Origin: Lactobacillus xujianguonis
GTDB taxonomy: Bacteria; Bacillota; Bacilli; Lactobacillales; Lactobacillaceae
Length of the DNA: 64,000 nucleotides
Direction of reading: 5' to 3'
Assembly: GCF_004009905.1 (NCBI RefSeq)
Contig: NZ_ML136878.1
Span: 16,911 to 80,910 of the forward strand
In this document: in pieces, positions 54,390 to 63,435 of the stretch
How positions within the stretch are numbered: position 1 is the stretch's first letter
Layout: each line of letters begins with the position of its first letter
The notes under the pieces: generated by a model
Databases searched by the model: none
What the model saw: only the letters and a program-made list of their open reading frames with translations
What the model was told of the DNA's origin: nothing
Program-made: the position numbers and the translations under genes

Positions 54390-55685
54390 ATGAAATTTTC
54401 GACAAAACTGTTAACCGTTGCAACACTTGGTTTAACCATGCTTGGAGTGAGTGCTTGTGGGAACAAGTCCGCTTCTAATACTTCAAGCAAGATTCCAACT
54501 AAGATTGATAAGAAGACAACTGTCACTTTTTGGTATTCATTAACTGGTACTTCTCAAAGTGCTTTGAAGAAGTTAACCACTGATTTTGAAAAGAATAATC
54601 CTAACATTACCATTAAGTTGCAAAGTCAAGGAGGTAACTATTCCGACTTACAAGCCAAATTAGTTTCTGGTTTGCAATCACCAAAAGACCTGCCAACTAT
54701 CACGCAAGCTTATCCAGGTTGGCTCTACAATGCCGCCAAGAATAAGATGCTGGTCAACTTAACTCCTTACGTTAATAATAAGGAAGTTGGCTGGGGCTCT
54801 TACCAAAAGAGTGATATTCAAAGTGGCTTATGGAACGGAGCCAAGATTACCGGTAAACAATATGGCGTGCCATTTAACAAATCGGTTGAAGTCTTATTCT
54901 ACAACAAGACTTTGCTTGATAAGTATGGCGTCAAAGTGCCTACTAATATGACCGAGTTGAAGTTCGCTTCAGAGAAAATTTACTCAAAGAGTCACCACAA
55001 GGTTCGCGGTGTCGGCTTTGATGCCTTGAATAATTACTACATGATTGCCATGAAGGAAAAAGGCATCGACTTCAACAACAAGCTTAACTTCGCAAGTCCT
55101 GCTTCTAAGAAAGTGATCAACTACTACGCTAATGGTGTTAAAGCTGGCTACTTCATGCAAGCCGGTACTGAAAAGTACATGTCTACTCCATTTGACAATA
55201 CTCGTGTAGCAATGTTCATCGGTTCAACTGCTAACGAAGCTTACGTCAAGCAAGCTCTACCTAAGAAATATGAATACGGCATTGCTCCTCGTCCAAGTGA
55301 GTTAAATGCTCAGCAAGGTACCGATATCTACATGTTCAATAAGGCTACAGCAATGCAAAAAGCTGCTGCCTTTAAGTTCTTGAAGTTCTTAACTAGTCAA
55401 AGTTCACAACTTTACTGGGCAAAGCAAACTGGTTACATGCCAGTTAACTCCAAGACACTGAACTCAGCTGCCTACAAGGCTAATAAGAATAGTAAAGTTC
55501 CTGCAATTTTAGCAAAAACGACCAAGAACTTATACTTCTTACCAGTAACTAAGAATTCTATTACTGCTTATGATCAAGTAAATGCCAATATGCAAACGAT
55601 TTTGGCACAAGCTGCTAAGAAGCAAAACTGGAATAATGCGATTAACAATGGCAAAAATAAATTAGATGCTGCTTGGAAGCAATAA
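54390..55685 (+). CDS. ABC transporter solute-binding lipoprotein (sugar family 1, UgpB-like), orphan
   Basis: The 431-residue lipoprotein has signal and lipobox LGVSACG (Cys about residue 23). It then follows the family-1 pattern TVTFWYSLTGTSQSALKKLT ... LPTITQAYPGWLYNAAKN and GVPFNKSVEVLFYNKTLLDK, closest in feel to UgpB-type glycerol-phosphate or maltooligosaccharide binders. ATG 54390 has SD GGAGAAAGAG; the frame is open upstream to 54321 but would destroy the signal peptide. No permease or ATPase is beside it, so it must work with a transporter elsewhere. The substrate is unresolved. Confidence 0.9.
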   Translation: MKFSTKLLTVATLGLTMLGVSACGNKSASNTSSKIPTKIDKKTTVTFWYSLTGTSQSALKKLTTDFEKNNPNITIKLQSQGGNYSDLQAKLVSGLQSPKDLPTITQAYPGWLYNAAKNKMLVNLTPYVNNKEVGWGSYQKSDIQSGLWNGAKITGKQYGVPFNKSVEVLFYNKTLLDKYGVKVPTNMTELKFASEKIYSKSHHKVRGVGFDALNNYYMIAMKEKGIDFNNKLNFASPASKKVINYYANGVKAGYFMQAGTEKYMSTPFDNTRVAMFIGSTANEAYVKQALPKKYEYGIAPRPSELNAQQGTDIYMFNKATAMQKAAAFKFLKFLTSQSSQLYWAKQTGYMPVNSKTLNSAAYKANKNSKVPAILAKTTKNLYFLPVTKNSITAYDQVNANMQTILAQAAKKQNWNNAINNGKNKLDAAWKQ

Positions 55686-55702
55686 AAATTTAGCTTGATA
55701 AT

Positions 55703-55745
55703 GAAAACCACCACTACTTGTTGATGAGTAGTGGTGGTTTTTTGC
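55703..55745. terminator. Bidirectional terminator
   Basis: AAAACCACCACTACT-TGTTGATG-AGTAGTGGTGGTTTTTT, between the binding-protein gene and the convergent LysR gene. Confidence 0.9.
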
Positions 55746-55746
55746 T

Positions 55747-56673
55747 TTAATGGATAGATGGATTAAGTTGTTTTTTATCAAATTCTACCAAGAGATTCTT
55801 TAATCCTGGTGTTAATTCATGTCCTTTTCTGGTAGCAATGAAGAACACTAAATTGAGTAGATCTTTATCTATTGGTAACAAATTAATTGGAGTCTCTCCA
55901 ATTCTTTTAATAATGCTTGCCGCGGAAATCGTTAAGCCAACACCATGAATAGCTAAATTGGTAGCTGTAATTACACTACTAGATTCGAGAACAATATTTT
56001 CTTTTTGTTGAAATCTTTGAAATAATCCATCTACTTGGTGCCTAATAGCTGATCCTTGAGAACTTAATACAAATGGTTCAGCTAATAAATCTTTCAATGA
56101 TAATTCATTAGGATTTAGGATAAACTTTCCTTCTTGATAATATTTTGATTTTGGAGAAATCACAACGTAATACCTTTCTCCACCGTTAACTCTTACATCT
56201 AATCCCGAGTCAAGTGCTTCTGGTGTTTGTCCCACATAACAATCAATATCCCCGTTTAATAACCTTCGTTCATTGATACGCGGAACATCTTCAAACAATT
56301 GAATTTCAACATTAGGATTTTTATCTAAAAACTCGGGCAAGATCTCAGGTAATAAATACGTTCCTAAGCTTTCTAAAATTCCTAATTTAATGACTTCTTT
56401 ATTAGGATGAACATAAGATGCTAATTGTCTTTCAAGTCTATGACGATTATTTTCTTCAAGTTCTAAATAGTGATAATAAATAAGGCCCGCTTGAGTCAAA
56501 GAATATCCATCAGCAGTTTTTTCAACAATTTTTGCGCCCAATCGTTTCTCAATCCGATGTATTAATTGAGTCAAATATGGCTGAGAAATATATAACTCTT
56601 TTGCAGCTTTGACAAAGCTTCCCTTCTGGAGCAACACATCTAAATAATGTTGTACCTGTTTAGTGTTATGCAT
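55747..56673 (-). CDS. LysR-family regulator of the reductase/esterase locus
   Basis: The 308-residue regulator has the N-terminal winged helix VQHYLDVLLQKGSFVKAAKE ... ISQPYLTQLIHRIEKRLG and a PBP-like effector domain (ESLGTYLLPEILPEFLDKNP). ATG 56673 is chosen because AGAGGG lies eight bases upstream; an in-frame codon at 56688 lacks an SD. It lies downstream of, and in the same direction as, the reductase operon but is separated from it by a terminator. It probably controls the reductase and esterase promoters. Confidence 0.9.
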   Translation of the reverse strand: MHNTKQVQHYLDVLLQKGSFVKAAKELYISQPYLTQLIHRIEKRLGAKIVEKTADGYSLTQAGLIYYHYLELEENNRHRLERQLASYVHPNKEVIKLGILESLGTYLLPEILPEFLDKNPNVEIQLFEDVPRINERRLLNGDIDCYVGQTPEALDSGLDVRVNGGERYYVVISPKSKYYQEGKFILNPNELSLKDLLAEPFVLSSQGSAIRHQVDGLFQRFQQKENIVLESSSVITATNLAIHGVGLTISAASIIKRIGETPINLLPIDKDLLNLVFFIATRKGHELTPGLKNLLVEFDKKQLNPSIH

Positions 56674-56720
56674 AGTAGACCCTCTCAAATAAGATTACAC
56701 TTTTATTATACGCACTTATA

Positions 56721-56750
56721 AAAAAAGAATGCCATTAAGGCATTCTTTTT
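56721..56750 (-). terminator. Terminator of the reductase operon
   Basis: AAAAAAGAATGCC-ATTAA-GGCATTCTTTTT follows the stop of the small membrane protein gene. Confidence 0.88.
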
Positions 56751-56770
56751 AAAATATTAGGAAATTTATT

Positions 56771-57253
56771 CTAATAATTACTCTTCTTCACGTAATGAGT
56801 GGCAACAAATTTACCAATCCATACAGCAATATATGATGCAATATAAGAAACTACAAAGAAGATCCACCAAGTAGATATACAACTATGCCACCAAATACCC
56901 ATTCTTGCTGCTTGAGGAATAGTTGGGTTGTAAAAAATGCTTTGTCCAACGCAGATAAAAGTGTTGAAAGTATTCAAAATAACTGATGGAATAATACCTT
57001 GAACAAGAGCAAAGCCAACAGTACCTTCCTTTAAATGGAAGACCTTACCTGCAAGCCAATCACCCCAAGCATTATAAGGAACAAATAAGCTTACAACGAA
57101 AACTATCATGAAAATTTCAGCCCAAAGTTGGAATAATTGAGTCCAAACAAAAGGTAAATGGTTAACAATAATTACGGCAATTCCCATAAACAGGCCCATA
57201 ACTAATGATAAAACACTAGTTAAAACCGTTCCAAAGTGTTCTTTAAAAAACAT
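56771..57253 (-). CDS. Small four-helix membrane protein of the reductase operon
   Basis: The 160-residue protein has about four hydrophobic helices (VLSLVMGLFMGIAVIIV; LWAEIFMIVFVVSLFVP; a middle segment with IPSVILNTFNTFICVGQSIF; WWIFFVVSYIASYIAVWIG). I do not recognise a named family with certainty. It is rich in Trp and has one Cys in the third segment; no haem-type histidine pairs are seen. It follows the FMN/FAD reductase gene by 26 bases and should be co-expressed, so a membrane partner for electron delivery or substrate transport is plausible. Confidence 0.8.
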   Translation of the reverse strand: MFFKEHFGTVLTSVLSLVMGLFMGIAVIIVNHLPFVWTQLFQLWAEIFMIVFVVSLFVPYNAWGDWLAGKVFHLKEGTVGFALVQGIIPSVILNTFNTFICVGQSIFYNPTIPQAARMGIWWHSCISTWWIFFVVSYIASYIAVWIGKFVATHYVKKSNY

Positions 57254-57279
57254 AGTTTACTCCCTCTTTTCATTCTATT

Positions 57280-59163
57280 CTAGTGTTCTGAAGCACCTGA
57301 AGTTGCATCTGTTTCTGCTGGCATATCATCATGAGCAGTGTTAGCAGAAATGCGACCGAAGGTAAAGATATCGGCAAGTGAGTTACCACCTAAACGGTTA
57401 CCGGCATGGATACCACCGGCATTTTCACCAGCTGAGTACAAGCCGTCAATAATCTTGCCATCCTTGTTAAGAACATGAGCCTTAGTATCGATGACTAAAC
57501 CACCCATGGTGTGGTGAATAGCTGGTTTACGTGGAGTAGCATAGAATGGTCCAACTTCACATTTAAGACCTAAAACATTCTTGTGGAATTCTGGGTCTGA
57601 ACCTTGATCAACGTATGAGTTGTAAGTCTTAATCGTTTCAACTAAAGTATCTGGATCCATACCAATTTGCTTAGCTAAGCCTTCCAAAGTATCATCTCTG
57701 AACAAAGTCCCAGCCTTAACTTGAGCATCAAGTGATTCTTGAGTGGTGTTATAAGCAGTATCCTTAATCTTGTCATCAGCGATCAAGTAGAACAAGCCAC
57801 CATTAGCAATTGCAGCCTTAGCTAAAGTATCACGTTCAGCAAATTCATTCACGAAACGCTTACCCTTTTGGTTAACCATGATGAAGTTTGCAGGTGGAGT
57901 TTGAACACCAGTAAAGATTTCACCAGTCTTAGGATCTGAGACAGGCATCAATTGGATAAAGCCCATGCCAAACAAATCAGCACCAGCTTCAAGACCTAAG
58001 TTGATACCGTCACCCGTAATTGCAGGAGAGTTAGTAGTAGCGATATCATCATCAATCTTTTGCCAGTAAGTATTATACTTTTGAACCATCTTAGTGTTGG
58101 CACCAAAACCACCAGCAGTTAAGATGACAGCCTTTGAATGAACAGTTAACTTACTGCCATCAGCACGAGTAGCGATCACACCACGAACCTTGCCGTCTTC
58201 AATGATCAACTTTTCAGCGCGGGTTTCAAGGTATGGGTTAACTCCGTGGTCTCTTACCCAGTCACCTAAAATGTGAATGTAAGCATAACCCATTGGTTCA
58301 ACTGGCTTGTGGCCACGACGCCATAAACCACCAACTGGTTCAGTAACGTCATCGTTATCAAACTTAACACCTAAGTCAGCTAACCACTTAACTGAGTTCA
58401 AAGCATTAGTTACTAATTCGTGAACCAAAGCATACTTACCGTGAATTTCGTTACCCTTAAGGTCAGTTCTCTTACCACCTAAGTAAGTTTGGATTTCATG
58501 AAGTAAAGTTGAATCAAATAAGTAATCTGCACCTGAGTCAACGTATTCTTTAATTTGCTTTTGTAATGCCTTAAAGTCTTCTTGATATTCAGGATCAATT
58601 TCATCAATTGGAGTTGCTGCCAATTCCTTTAAAGTATCCTTTTCACCAGGAAGAGCCTTGAAGTTCTTTTGCCAGTCTGGTTCAGCGGCGTTCATTGGAC
58701 CACCGGCACGACTAGTGTTACCACCAATTTGTGGGTACTTTTCCAAAATCGCAACTTTTTCACCGTGTTGAATTGAACGAACAGCAGCAGCTAATCCGGC
58801 ACCACCAGCACCAACAACGGCTACATCAACAGTGATTTCTTCATCGCTAGCCTTCTCAGCAGCTGGCTTGTCACGCTTCTTCCATTCTTCAGCGTCACCA
58901 CCAGCTTCAGTAATAGCTTGAGCGATTCCGTCAACTACACCGTGACTAGAAATCGTCGCACCACTGACTGCATCAACGTTTAAAGTTTGATTATCAATAA
59001 TTTGTTTTGGTAAGCGGTTGAAGACTTCATCGGCAACACCCTTGGTTTCACCAGATGAATCAATTTCAATGTTCTTAATCTTGTCATCTTCAATAGTAAC
59101 AGCCATTGGCATTGATTCTGAGCCATGACCTTTTGCACGCACTTGATATTTACCGTTCTTCAT
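57280..59163 (-). CDS. FMN- and FAD-binding fumarate-reductase-type ene-reductase
   Basis: The 627-residue protein starts with an FMN_bind domain (residues 1-85) whose motif [11 protein letters not shown] offers T70 for covalent FMN attachment by ApbE. Then comes the FAD domain of the fumarate/urocanate/cinnamate reductase family ([17 protein letters not shown] from about residue 113, [14 protein letters not shown]). The C-terminal flavin/catalytic region is [20 protein letters not shown]. No signal peptide, so cytoplasmic. SD is weak. Such enzymes reduce C=C bonds of fumarate, urocanate or hydroxycinnamates as an electron sink. The divergent secreted esterase hints at phenolic acids. Confidence 0.9.
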   Translation of the reverse strand: MKNGKYQVRAKGHGSESMPMAVTIEDDKIKNIEIDSSGETKGVADEVFNRLPKQIIDNQTLNVDAVSGATISSHGVVDGIAQAITEAGGDAEEWKKRDKPAAEKASDEEITVDVAVVGAGGAGLAAAVRSIQHGEKVAILEKYPQIGGNTSRAGGPMNAAEPDWQKNFKALPGEKDTLKELAATPIDEIDPEYQEDFKALQKQIKEYVDSGADYLFDSTLLHEIQTYLGGKRTDLKGNEIHGKYALVHELVTNALNSVKWLADLGVKFDNDDVTEPVGGLWRRGHKPVEPMGYAYIHILGDWVRDHGVNPYLETRAEKLIIEDGKVRGVIATRADGSKLTVHSKAVILTAGGFGANTKMVQKYNTYWQKIDDDIATTNSPAITGDGINLGLEAGADLFGMGFIQLMPVSDPKTGEIFTGVQTPPANFIMVNQKGKRFVNEFAERDTLAKAAIANGGLFYLIADDKIKDTAYNTTQESLDAQVKAGTLFRDDTLEGLAKQIGMDPDTLVETIKTYNSYVDQGSDPEFHKNVLGLKCEVGPFYATPRKPAIHHTMGGLVIDTKAHVLNKDGKIIDGLYSAGENAGGIHAGNRLGGNSLADIFTFGRISANTAHDDMPAETDATSGASEH

Positions 59164-59200
59164 TATTTATTTCCGCCTTTCTTTATTGCTTATGCATTCA

Positions 59201-59215
59201 GAATAGCGCTTACAA
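59201..59215 (-). promoter_or_regulatory. CRE-like site upstream of the reductase
   Basis: The minus strand reads TTGTAAGCGCTATTC, two mismatches from the CRE consensus with an intact AAGCGCT core, 38-52 bases before the reductase start. Confidence 0.5.
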
Positions 59216-59305
59216 TAACCGGGCGCAAATACTTATTTTGCAATATAAATATAACAAAAAAACTATATTCTAATTTTAACGTGTCAGAATCCTTGATATA
59301 ACAGC

Positions 59306-59325
59306 GTAGATTTTAGAAAATCTAC
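59306..59325. promoter_or_regulatory. Perfect 9+9 bp palindrome between reductase and esterase
   Basis: GTAGATTTT-AG-AAAATCTAC is a perfect inverted repeat near the centre of the divergent regulatory gap. It is too isolated from any gene end to be a terminator and fits an operator, possibly for the LysR protein encoded at 55747. Confidence 0.55.
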
Positions 59326-59349
59326 TCATATATAGATTTGTGATTATAC

Positions 59350-59364
59350 TGATAGCGCTTGCAA
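59350..59364 (-). promoter_or_regulatory. CRE upstream of the SLAP esterase
   Basis: The minus strand reads TTGCAAGCGCTATCA, one mismatch from the CRE consensus, ~80 bases before the esterase ATG. Confidence 0.6.
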
Positions 59365-59442
59365 AAGACGATTTTATAAATATAATAAAGTCAGTTTTGC
59401 TAGCAAACGTAACAACATAAAGCAAAAAGTAGAGGTTAAATA

Positions 59443-60666
59443 ATGAAAATTAACAAAATTGCAAATCTAACGCTAAGTGCAGTAATGCTATTAAGTGGTG
59501 CTGGTTTCTACGAAGGTAATGAAGCTACGAATAGCTCAACTGTTATAGCAGCTACCAATAAAAAAGAAGTAGTTGCTAGCCGTAAAGCCAACGTTTATAC
59601 GTTAAAGGGCCAAAAAGTTTCAAAGACTATCAAAAAAGGACAGAAAATCAGTATTATTGGAACTAAAGGTAAATATTATAAAATTGGAAAGAATTCTTAT
59701 ATTAAGAAGTCAAGCGTAAAAATGGTTACCAAGCATAACAATAAGAGTACAAAAAATACTCCAATTTCAACCACAGGTAATAACACAAAGTCAGTAATTT
59801 CATTAAAAGGCAATGACACGCTTACCCATTACGATATGGATGGAAATGAAGTAAATGTAACTTATATTCCTAATGTTCCTTACGAAAACTATGGTAAACA
59901 ATTAACACTTCAAATTCTTGAGCCTAATGAATTTAACCACCCTAACAAAACTTATCCTTGCGTAATGTTTGTAAAAGGAAGTCACTGGGCTAAACAAGAT
60001 GTTTATAAGAATGTGGCTTCCCTTAGCAGATTAGCTTCTAAGGGATACGTTGTGGCCATCGTTCAATATAGAGACTACGACGCCGGCTTCCATTTTCCAG
60101 CACCAATTATTGATGCGAAGAACGCTGTAAGATTTATGAAAGCTAATGCTAATAAATACCATGTTCAAAAAGACAACATTATAATGATGGGTGGTTCATC
60201 TGGTGGCCAAGTTGCTACAATGGCCGGTATGACTGCCAAAACTAACAAGTTTGATCAACCTATTAATAAGGAAAATCCTCATGTTAAAGGAATCATAGAC
60301 ATTTATGGTGCTGTTGATCTAAACATGAAAGGTGGATTCCCAACAACTGGTGATTCTCACGATATTCATACGCCTGAAGGATCAGAAATGGGCTTTGATA
60401 TTCCTTCACACAAAGAAGAAACTGAAAAAGCTAATTCCAAGAACTACGTGAATGAAGATTTTCCTCCAATGTTAATTGCACATGGTACTGCTGATGCTAC
60501 TGTTTCAGATAAAGAAAGTATCGAACTTTACAACGCCTTAAAGAAAGCTGGTAAACCAGTTCATCTCTATTTAATTAATGGTGCAACTCACGGAAATAAT
60601 GCCTTCTTTGGTGAACACATGACAAATATCTACGATCAATTCATTAAACAATGTTTGAAAAAATAA
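59443..60666 (+). CDS. Secreted SLAP-domain alpha/beta-hydrolase (esterase)
   Basis: The 407-residue protein has an N-terminal signal, a SLAP-type module (residues about 45-95: SRKANVYTLKGQKVSKTIKK) and an alpha/beta-hydrolase domain. The nucleophile elbow is MMGGSSGGQVATMAG, the catalytic Asp is probably in AHGTADATVSD, and the His is in GATHGNNAFF. The fold is close to BD-FAE/feruloyl-type carbohydrate esterases. It is held at the cell surface and is divergent from the FMN/FAD reductase. It could release hydroxycinnamic acids that the reductase then uses. ATG 59443 has SD AGAGG. Confidence 0.88.
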   Translation: MKINKIANLTLSAVMLLSGAGFYEGNEATNSSTVIAATNKKEVVASRKANVYTLKGQKVSKTIKKGQKISIIGTKGKYYKIGKNSYIKKSSVKMVTKHNNKSTKNTPISTTGNNTKSVISLKGNDTLTHYDMDGNEVNVTYIPNVPYENYGKQLTLQILEPNEFNHPNKTYPCVMFVKGSHWAKQDVYKNVASLSRLASKGYVVAIVQYRDYDAGFHFPAPIIDAKNAVRFMKANANKYHVQKDNIIMMGGSSGGQVATMAGMTAKTNKFDQPINKENPHVKGIIDIYGAVDLNMKGGFPTTGDSHDIHTPEGSEMGFDIPSHKEETEKANSKNYVNEDFPPMLIAHGTADATVSDKESIELYNALKKAGKPVHLYLINGATHGNNAFFGEHMTNIYDQFIKQCLKK

Positions 60667-60802
60667 AGTAATATTTATTAGTTAACCAGTAAATAATTTA
60701 TTTTTAAACTAATTCCAAAAAAAGAGACCATGATACAATCCTACTAAAGTGGACGATTGAAATACATAAAGTATTCAATTATTCACGAAGGTGGGATTTT
60801 TT

Positions 60803-60900
60803 ATGCCTAGAAAAAGTAAGTATTCATTTAAACAGAAGAAATGGGCGTTGAACAGTACTCGAATGGTTATATGAGTGCTGTTGAAATAGCTAGGCAACTT
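60803..60900 (+). mobile_element. IS3-type orfA remnant (N-terminal scrap)
   Basis: ATG 60803 opens MPRKSKYSFKQKKWA, which in the next frame continues EQYSNGYMSAVEIARQL, the N-terminal HTH of an IS3-family OrfA. One base is missing near 60847. The element ends abruptly at about 60900, where the sequence becomes a tpx fragment. No orfB and no right-hand inverted repeat are seen. Confidence 0.75.
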
Positions 60901-61086
60901 GTATCTGACATTGAAGGCTCCTTTGGTCGTGCAAGTAAATTGTTAGTCCCAGCCATGGGCATTTTAGCTCGTTCCGTTTAGGTACTTGATAAAGATGGTA
61001 AGATCGTTTATAGACAAGTAGTCGAAGAAACAACTGATGAACCTGATTACGATCAAGCTTTGAGCAAGTTAAACGAATTAAATTAA
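60901..61086 (+). pseudogene. tpx: Thiol peroxidase (tpx) C-terminal fragment
   Basis: The 62 codons read VSDIEGSFGRASKLLVPAMG, then ILARSV, TAG (60979-60981), then VLDKDGKIVYRQVVEETTDE and PDYDQALSKLNELN, the C-terminal third of an atypical 2-Cys peroxiredoxin of the Tpx family. The N-terminal part with the peroxidatic cysteine is missing, replaced by IS3 orfA DNA, and an internal stop is present. It cannot be functional. Confidence 0.85.
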
Positions 61087-61100
61087 TAATCGACTTAAAC

Positions 61101-61140
61101 AAAGAAGGAATTGGAAAAATCACTCCAATTCCTTCTTTTT
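61101..61140. terminator. Terminator at the end of the tpx remnant and the TPM gene
   Basis: AAAGAAGGAATTGGA-loop-TCCAATTCCTTCTTTTT; the left arm side also encloses the last codons and stop of the minus-strand TPM gene. Confidence 0.85.
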
Positions 61141-61830
61141 ATTTTTGTCATGATCAAATGGGACAAATTTATCAATTCCATAACCATCATGTCGAAAGCG
61201 CCAAACTTGCGAATACATAAGAAACAAGATCAAAACCGTAATCACTATCCAAAATACCGTCAGACCAACATTTTCTTTTTTCTCTGCTTTTTTATGCTTG
61301 CTTTTCATGACTGGCACTGATTCTTTCGCTTGAGATAAACGCTGCGTCAGATGACTAGCAAGCAATGTGACTACTCTATCATAGTCTTTTTGCTCAAAAG
61401 CATGTTGAACAGGTGCACTGTTTACCAGATTAGTCAGAAACTTTTGAGTTAAATTATTCTTACTCAAATTTCCAGGGATGACTTCAAGTTGATGATCTTT
61501 AATCCTCAGAACAATCAGCGCACCGTTCATGTAGGCAGCCGTACCAAAATTCCGTTCAGCAACCAGCTTTTTGTGCAATTCAGAAACATTTTTACAGCCT
61601 GTATCTTGAAGTGAAGTAATTATCACGACCGCAATTTCAGGATAGCTTCTCAGTTTTTTAAGCTTAGTCTCGTTAAGCCGAGCCAAGTTAGCTTTAGTCT
61701 TGTGATTTAAAACCTGCGCTTGATCAAAAACTACTTTAGTATCAGCTTTAACCTTATTTGTAGGAAAGAAAAGCAATATCAAACTTAGCACAGCAATAAG
61801 AATTAGCTGTTCTTTTTTACCTATTTTCAT
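61120..61830 (-). CDS. TPM-domain membrane-anchored protein (YgcG-like)
   Basis: The 236-residue protein has a signal-like first helix (LILIAVLSLILLFFPTNKVKA) and a TPM domain (VVFDQAQVLNHKTKANLARL, EIAVVIITSL, AAYMNGALIVLRIKDHQLEV). One membrane helix (VFWIVITVLILFLMYSQVW) and a basic/acidic cytoplasmic tail follow. TPM proteins are linked to membrane-protein quality control. SD AGAGGAA before ATG 61830. It follows the ABC-F gene in the same direction by 26 bases and may share its transcript. Confidence 0.88.
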   Translation of the reverse strand: MKIGKKEQLILIAVLSLILLFFPTNKVKADTKVVFDQAQVLNHKTKANLARLNETKLKKLRSYPEIAVVIITSLQDTGCKNVSELHKKLVAERNFGTAAYMNGALIVLRIKDHQLEVIPGNLSKNNLTQKFLTNLVNSAPVQHAFEQKDYDRVVTLLASHLTQRLSQAKESVPVMKSKHKKAEKKENVGLTVFWIVITVLILFLMYSQVWRFRHDGYGIDKFVPFDHDKNKKKELE

Positions 61831-61856
61831 AAAAATTCCTCTGTTATGTTGATGTT

Positions 61857-63365
61857 TTATTGCTTTAATTCTACCCTCTGACTAGCCACTTGTTCAATGA
61901 AAAACTGATCGTGTTCAACAAGCAGCATGGCTGGTTGAACCTCCTGCAGCAACTTAATCAGTTGATCCTGATTAAAAACATCAAGATAATTTGCAGGTTC
62001 ATCCCACAAATACAGGTCAGCTTTTTCAACTAAGGACTTCGCCAAAGCCACCCGCTTCTGCTGTCCCATGCTCATCTTTTCAATTGGAGTCGCAAAGGCC
62101 GAGCGCGGAAAGCCCATCTTTTTCAAATTATTGAGCAATTCTTCATAAGAAATCTTCTGCTCCTCCGCAAACTCGCTTAACTGACCACGATACTCAGTGA
62201 AGTCCTGTGGTAAATATGAAATTGTCAAGCCGTTAGTCAATTCAAGCTTCCCTTGATAACTAGCTCCCTGGGCTTGGCCTAATAACAATTTCAAAAAAGT
62301 AGACTTGCCTGAGCCATTTTTACCTTCAAGTGCCACTACTCCATGATTCTTTACCATCAAATCAAGGTCATCGAACAAAGCCTTGCCGGCAATCGCTAAA
62401 TTCAAATGCTGGACTTCCAACAGAGTCTCATGATAGTTGGGCTGAAAGTTCATCGTCAATTCCGGCGTCTCTTCCACATTGACTAACAAACCTTTCTTTT
62501 CTTCAACGCGCTTATCAAGGCGGTCACGCGCACTAATCGACTTCTTCATCATCTTCGCCGCCGCATGACCGATCGCACCTTTATTCAGACGTGTCCGGCG
62601 ATTTAAGATATATTGGTATTTCTGACCAATGTTTTTTCTAGCCTCAACTTTTTGCGCCCAGTGATAAAACTGTTGCTGTTGTCGATGCAAGGTATTAATC
62701 TGACCTTTTAACTTCTGATTCTTCTCGCGATTAAATTCATCGCGTCTCTTTTTCACGCTCTCATAAGTCGCAAAATTACCCTGATACAAATGAATCTCAG
62801 TATTTTCAATCGCTAGAATATGATTCGTAACTTGATTCAAGAAATCACGATCGTGACTAACCACAATGTACCCTTTTTCATGGCCAACTAAATAATCCGC
62901 CACCTGCTTCCGACTAGCTTCATCCAAATGATTGGTCGGCTCATCGATTAAAGCAAAAGAATCCTGATCGGTAAAAGACAGAGCCAATAACACCTTGGTC
63001 TGTTCGCCGCCACTAAGAGTGTTAAACGGCTGCCACAACAAGTTGGGATCAACTCCCATCAAGTTTAGTTCCCGCTCAAGTTCCCATTGTTCAAAATCAA
63101 CCTGCTCCTGCAATTCATAAAGAGTGAGGTTAGCTGGATCTTTGATCGCAATTGGATAGTAAGAAAAACGTAAACGGGTTCGAATCTCTCCTACTCCGTG
63201 CAATTTTCCTCGGAGTAAATTCAAGAAAGTCGTCTTGCCACGACCATTGCGGCCCACTAAGCCTAACTTCCATGAACTATCCAAGTTCAGGTTCAAGTTG
63301 TTAAAAATGTTCTCGCTGCTGTCGTCATATCTAAATGACAAGTTTGAAATTCGCATATTGCTCAT
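61857..63365 (-). CDS. ABC-F ATPase, antibiotic-resistance (Lsa/Msr-like) type
   Basis: The 502-residue protein has two ABC domains and no membrane segment. NBD1 has GLVGRNGRGKTTFLNLL, LSGGEQTKVLLALSF and FALIDEPTNHLD. A long basic linker (about 205-290, KNQKLKGQINTLHRQQQQFY) is followed by NBD2 with ALEGKNGSGKSTFLKLL, a degenerate signature MSMGQQKRVALAKSL and YLWDEPANYLD. ABC-F proteins of this build protect ribosomes from lincosamide, pleuromutilin, streptogramin or related drugs. The attenuator-like leader upstream supports an inducible resistance role. SD CGAGGCG precedes ATG 63365. Confidence 0.9.
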   Translation of the reverse strand: MSNMRISNLSFRYDDSSENIFNNLNLNLDSSWKLGLVGRNGRGKTTFLNLLRGKLHGVGEIRTRLRFSYYPIAIKDPANLTLYELQEQVDFEQWELERELNLMGVDPNLLWQPFNTLSGGEQTKVLLALSFTDQDSFALIDEPTNHLDEASRKQVADYLVGHEKGYIVVSHDRDFLNQVTNHILAIENTEIHLYQGNFATYESVKKRRDEFNREKNQKLKGQINTLHRQQQQFYHWAQKVEARKNIGQKYQYILNRRTRLNKGAIGHAAAKMMKKSISARDRLDKRVEEKKGLLVNVEETPELTMNFQPNYHETLLEVQHLNLAIAGKALFDDLDLMVKNHGVVALEGKNGSGKSTFLKLLLGQAQGASYQGKLELTNGLTISYLPQDFTEYRGQLSEFAEEQKISYEELLNNLKKMGFPRSAFATPIEKMSMGQQKRVALAKSLVEKADLYLWDEPANYLDVFNQDQLIKLLQEVQPAMLLVEHDQFFIEQVASQRVELKQ

Positions 63366-63377
63366 CTAATCGCCTCG

Positions 63378-63413
63378 AAAAAAAGAGCCTACACTTCTGG
63401 CAAGTGCAGACTC
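63378..63413 (-). terminator. Attenuator terminator just upstream of the ABC-F gene
   Basis: The minus strand reads GAGTCTGCACTT-GCCAG-AAGTGTAGGCTC followed by seven T. It sits between promoter and start codon, so it would stop transcription unless an alternative structure forms. Confidence 0.8.
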
Positions 63414-63435
63414 TCCCTCGTTATTTGCGCATAAT

